DNA of 64,000 nucleotides, from assembly GCA_024701455.1 (NCBI GenBank), contig JABXYP010000001.1:1244001-1308000 (forward strand), in the 5' to 3' direction. Each line of letters starts with the position of its first letter. Position 1 is the stretch's first letter. The position numbers were made by a program, and so were the translations under genes. Below, one piece after another: positions 61,253 through 64,000 of the stretch. A model generated the notes under the pieces. The model saw only the letters and a program-made list of their open reading frames with translations. It did not search any database and had not been told where the DNA came from. The DNA is from Bacillus sp. A301a_S52. Its GTDB lineage: Bacteria > Bacillota > Bacilli > Bacillales > Salisediminibacteriaceae.

Positions 61253-62944
61253 TTATTGTTCCAAATCTTCAATCGCTTGCACCTCTTCACCGGTATCCAT
61301 AAATGAGATAGTCACTTCATCACCGGGTTCAAGGAAAAGAGCTCTCGGGTAAGATGAGGCATTAACAGTGAAAATTCTATCTTCCCCTTTTAGAAGGAAT
61401 CTGATCGTAACATTGTCTTCTTTATCCCATTTATAAATGCGGTCAATTTCTGCGGTTATTTCAACCATATCTGTGTATTCGCCTGGTACGACCTTCTCAT
61501 CACTTTGAGAAGATATCTCCAACTGATAAGCTCCGAAAGCTTCTCGCTTTGTTTCACCATAGCCGTAGATGTTCTCATCCCGTGCGCTTACGAGCATGAT
61601 TTGTCGCAAGACATCATTTTTGTCCATGAGAGGGACGATCCATGTATATTGACCATATATATTATATAAAGATGGTGTGCCTGCTACGTAATCATCACGG
61701 CGAAACGTACGTTCAGCTAAATCCATGGCAGTTCGGCCATTGAGTGATCCGCTAGCATCGCGGAAATAATGAAGTTCTCCAGTGCGTGCATCGAACATCG
61801 TGAAACCAACCATAGAACGTGATGCTTCCTGATCTTCATTTTGCAGCCGCATATGATCAGTGAACCAGTTTAGTTTTAGGTCTTCATCTACAACCCCTGT
61901 CACAGAATCCACTGCTCCCCATGCTGTAGGCTCTGTTAATCCTTCACGGCCAAAAAAGCGATTGATCATGCCTTGTTTGTAAATACCAAACCACTCATTA
62001 CGCTCTTCTGCAATACTTGGGGGATAGATACGATTTACCCACTCAGGGACCGCGTCTTTTTCATATTGTTCTGTTTCGCCAGTAGCAGGATCCACAATGA
62101 TGACGCCATCAACATCGGCTACACGGCGGAATTCCGTATAATGTCCGTAGCTGACAATGTAATAAGGATTACCTTCACCGTCAATTTCAAACGTCGTGTC
62201 TAACATAAGCACATCTGGGTATTGAGAACGAACATGTCGCTCTAAATTTTCATGGAAAAACGCTGAAGGCACATAAGTCATATCGGTTAACACCATTTCA
62301 GGTTCTTCTCGCGGGTTTTCGGCACTGACCATAATATACCCAGGAGCATGGCTGCTGCGATACCAGCGGAAAAAGCCATCATACTCTATAGGTGTAATCC
62401 AATAAAGCGCATCATTCACCCGCTGAATACGCGTTTCACCAAGGTTATAAAAGGCGGGATTATCTAGCTGACCCATTAAAACATCTGAGCGATACTCTGC
62501 ATAACTGCGGGAAACAACAGGAATATATTCTTCATTTACTGGATTTAATTCCTCTACCGTCACCTCTTCACCGTTAGCCATATTAAATTTTGCATCGGCA
62601 AGAAAGAATGGTTGTAAAAGCCAAAACAAGCCGAATCCGACAATGATAAGTAGCCCTGTTGCTGCCCCCATCGTCGCCTGTTTTTTCCTAAATGTTTTGA
62701 CGAACATAAATATGAGTGTGTTATCGATCATTAGGTTGAGACCGAGGATTGGCAAATAAGCTGTGATAATAGCAGCAACACTTTGATCGAGTAAGCCCAC
62801 ATAAAACAAGAACCCACCATATACGATACCTAAAAATAACCGTATAGGGATCCAGCGTCGGAAGATAGGCATTCGCCAGCAAATCGGTTGGAGCGGCAAA
62901 AATAAAATGGATAATAAGAGACTGATGATTAACATTTGTAGCAT
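61253..62944 (-). CDS. Large membrane-anchored protein of unknown function, 563 aa
   Basis: Four hydrophobic segments at the N-terminus (residues about 1-120; LIISLLLSILFLPLQP, IRLFLGIVYGGFLFYVGLL, a third at AAIITAYLPILGLNLMI and a fourth at GLLIIVGFGLFWLLQPFFLA) precede a soluble domain of about 440 residues. That domain begins KFNMANGEEVTVEELNPVNEEYIPVV and contains beta-rich, PepSY-like stretches such as MFDARTGELHYFRD. It ends with a small beta-barrel-like segment (VEITAEIDRIYKWDKEDNVTIRFLLKGEDRIFTV). ATG at 62944 has GAGGTG upstream. I do not recognise the family. Monocistronic. Confidence 0.75.
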   Translation of the reverse strand: MLQMLIISLLLSILFLPLQPICWRMPIFRRWIPIRLFLGIVYGGFLFYVGLLDQSVAAIITAYLPILGLNLMIDNTLIFMFVKTFRKKQATMGAATGLLIIVGFGLFWLLQPFFLADAKFNMANGEEVTVEELNPVNEEYIPVVSRSYAEYRSDVLMGQLDNPAFYNLGETRIQRVNDALYWITPIEYDGFFRWYRSSHAPGYIMVSAENPREEPEMVLTDMTYVPSAFFHENLERHVRSQYPDVLMLDTTFEIDGEGNPYYIVSYGHYTEFRRVADVDGVIIVDPATGETEQYEKDAVPEWVNRIYPPSIAEERNEWFGIYKQGMINRFFGREGLTEPTAWGAVDSVTGVVDEDLKLNWFTDHMRLQNEDQEASRSMVGFTMFDARTGELHYFRDASGSLNGRTAMDLAERTFRRDDYVAGTPSLYNIYGQYTWIVPLMDKNDVLRQIMLVSARDENIYGYGETKREAFGAYQLEISSQSDEKVVPGEYTDMVEITAEIDRIYKWDKEDNVTIRFLLKGEDRIFTVNASSYPRALFLEPGDEVTISFMDTGEEVQAIEDLEQ

Positions 62945-63254
62945 ACCTTTTCACCTCATAACTATAGCATATAAAAAATAATGATTATGTGTTCTTACGT
63001 GCGGGGGTAAGAGAATGTTTCATATTTTTGGCCCTTTTAATCTTAACATAGGAATCGGCGGTTAAATGAGTGAATGTCACAATTTATTCTTCAATACGAT
63101 AATTTGAACAAAAAGAATTAAATGATAACCTTTCACAGATTGAAGGGGCGTTTTATAGGTGTGTTTTGTAGATGAAATCTGTTTCGAATCTGTCTTTAAT
63201 GAAAAATTTCAGCTACAATAAACAAAGAACGTTTATAAGAAGGATGATGAGACA

Positions 63255-64000
63255 ATGAGTCTATTGCGTGTAGAAAATTTACATAAAACATACGGAGATA
63301 AAATACTATTTAATCACTTGTCTTTTGTCGTGGAGGGAAAGGACAGGATTGGCCTCATCGGGGTGAATGGGACTGGGAAATCGTCGCTTCTTAAAGTACT
63401 GGCAGGTATAGACGGAAGAGAAGCAGGAGAATTAATTCATGCTAACAATTTCACAATGGAGTATTTACCTCAAGAACCAGTCTTACAAGAAGAATTGACT
63501 GTGCTTGAGCAAGTGTACTACGGAGATGCCCCGATCATGAAGGCGATGAGAGCCTATGAAGAAGCGCTGATGGTGTTAGAAACAGATCCAGAAAACAGTG
63601 CTTCTCAGAAAAAATTAGCCGCATGTCAGGAGAAAATGGATGAACTGGATGCGTGGGAAGCCAACACTCTTGCGAAAACAGTCCTTACAAAATTAGGTGT
63701 TCATACATTTACTAAAAAGGTAGCTCACTTATCGGGCGGGCAAAAAAAGCGGGTAGCGATTGCTAAAGCGCTAATTCAACCCGTTGATTTATTGTTATTA
63801 GATGAGCCAACGAACCATCTAGACAATGTGACAATTGAATGGCTTGAGGGTTTTCTCGCGAGTTATCCTGGAGCGATCATGCTAATTACTCACGATCGTT
63901 ATTTCTTAAATCGGGTCACAAAGAGAATTTTTGAACTTGATCGTGGACGCTTATTCCAGTATGACGGTAACTACGAATTGTTTTTAGAAAAGAAAGCAGA
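63255..64000 (+). CDS. ABC-F family ATPase, YfmR/Uup-like (3'-truncated)
   Basis: The N-terminal 248 residues of a translation-associated ABC-F protein, open to the window end. The first ABC domain has Walker A GVNGTGKSSLLK, the ABC signature LSGGQKKRVA, Walker B DLLLLDEPTNHLD and the H-loop TH in LITHDRYFLNRV; the start MSLLRVENLHKTYGDKILFNHLSF fits YfmR-type proteins. ATG at 63255 has AAGGATGATGAG upstream, a weak site. Family members bind the ribosomal E site and relieve stalling. The second ABC domain and the linker are outside the window. Confidence 0.88.
   Translation, partial: MSLLRVENLHKTYGDKILFNHLSFVVEGKDRIGLIGVNGTGKSSLLKVLAGIDGREAGELIHANNFTMEYLPQEPVLQEELTVLEQVYYGDAPIMKAMRAYEEALMVLETDPENSASQKKLAACQEKMDELDAWEANTLAKTVLTKLGVHTFTKKVAHLSGGQKKRVAIAKALIQPVDLLLLDEPTNHLDNVTIEWLEGFLASYPGAIMLITHDRYFLNRVTKRIFELDRGRLFQYDGNYELFLEKKA

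Overview
The window reads as chromosomal DNA of a low-GC, endospore-forming, probably alkaliphilic or halophilic member of the Bacillaceae. The grounds are strong AGGAGG-type ribosome binding sites, a GerA-type spore germination receptor, a Bacillus-type oxygenase-only nitric oxide synthase, cre-like CcpA sites, very acidic exported lipoproteins (BtuF, TraB-like), and a metE leader in which a SAM riboswitch is followed by a cobalamin riboswitch, an arrangement known from Bacillus clausii. No rRNA, tRNA, CRISPR array, prophage or intact transposase is visible. Both end genes are cut: a PRD regulator at the left edge and an ABC-F ATPase at the right edge.

Layout. 1-6.1 kb: the 3' part of a PRD/PTS-type activator, then a germinant receptor split into a forward gerAB plus a 43-aa membrane peptide gene and a convergent gerAA-gerAC pair. 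6.8-11.3 kb: a LacI-type regulator, a ROK sugar kinase and a Gan1D-like 6-phospho-beta-glycosidase. 11.4-19.6 kb: small genes, an AspT/YidE-type transporter with RCK_C domains, a Na+/Ca2+ exchanger-like protein, an atypical SDR and a GH13 alpha-glucosidase. 19.9-33.1 kb: a large cobalamin cluster (btuR-cbiA-cbiP, cobT, then a cobalamin riboswitch followed by btuF-btuC-btuD/cbiZ-cbiB-cobD-cobU-cobS-cobC and a second, degenerate CobU-like gene). 33.4-38.1 kb: a DoxX-like membrane protein and a glycerate module (CdaR-type regulator, GntP permease, glycerate kinase). 38.6-44.7 kb: adenine deaminase, a candidate RRNPP quorum-sensing pair (HTH-TPR receptor plus 40-aa signal-peptide precursor), and thiM-thiD-thiE behind a TPP riboswitch. 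44.8-64 kb: NO synthase, RecQ, an esterase and flavin reductase pair, an LRR-TraB lipoprotein, an SNF2/SWIM helicase, a CshA-type DEAD helicase, metE, a large unknown membrane protein and an ABC-F protein.

How it fits together. Cobalamin links two distant loci: one riboswitch should shut off B12 uptake and salvage when the coenzyme is plentiful, and a second, behind a SAM riboswitch, should shut off B12-independent methionine synthase under the same condition. The cluster covers adenosylation, side-chain amidation, nucleotide loop assembly, uptake and CbiZ remodelling, but no corrin-ring methyltransferases are present here. The sugar genes suggest ATP-dependent or PTS-dependent 6-phosphorylation of a beta-glycoside followed by hydrolysis.

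The most striking unexplained structure is a family of roughly 215-bp, hairpin-rich intergenic repeats. There are five near full-length copies and about ten shortened or composite ones, in both orientations, and one ends about 12 bp before a start codon. The best candidate for a new system is the RRNPP receptor with its one-base-separated peptide gene (40764-42186): its predicted C-terminal signal (ending APIVW) does not match the PapR, NprX or Phr peptides I know.
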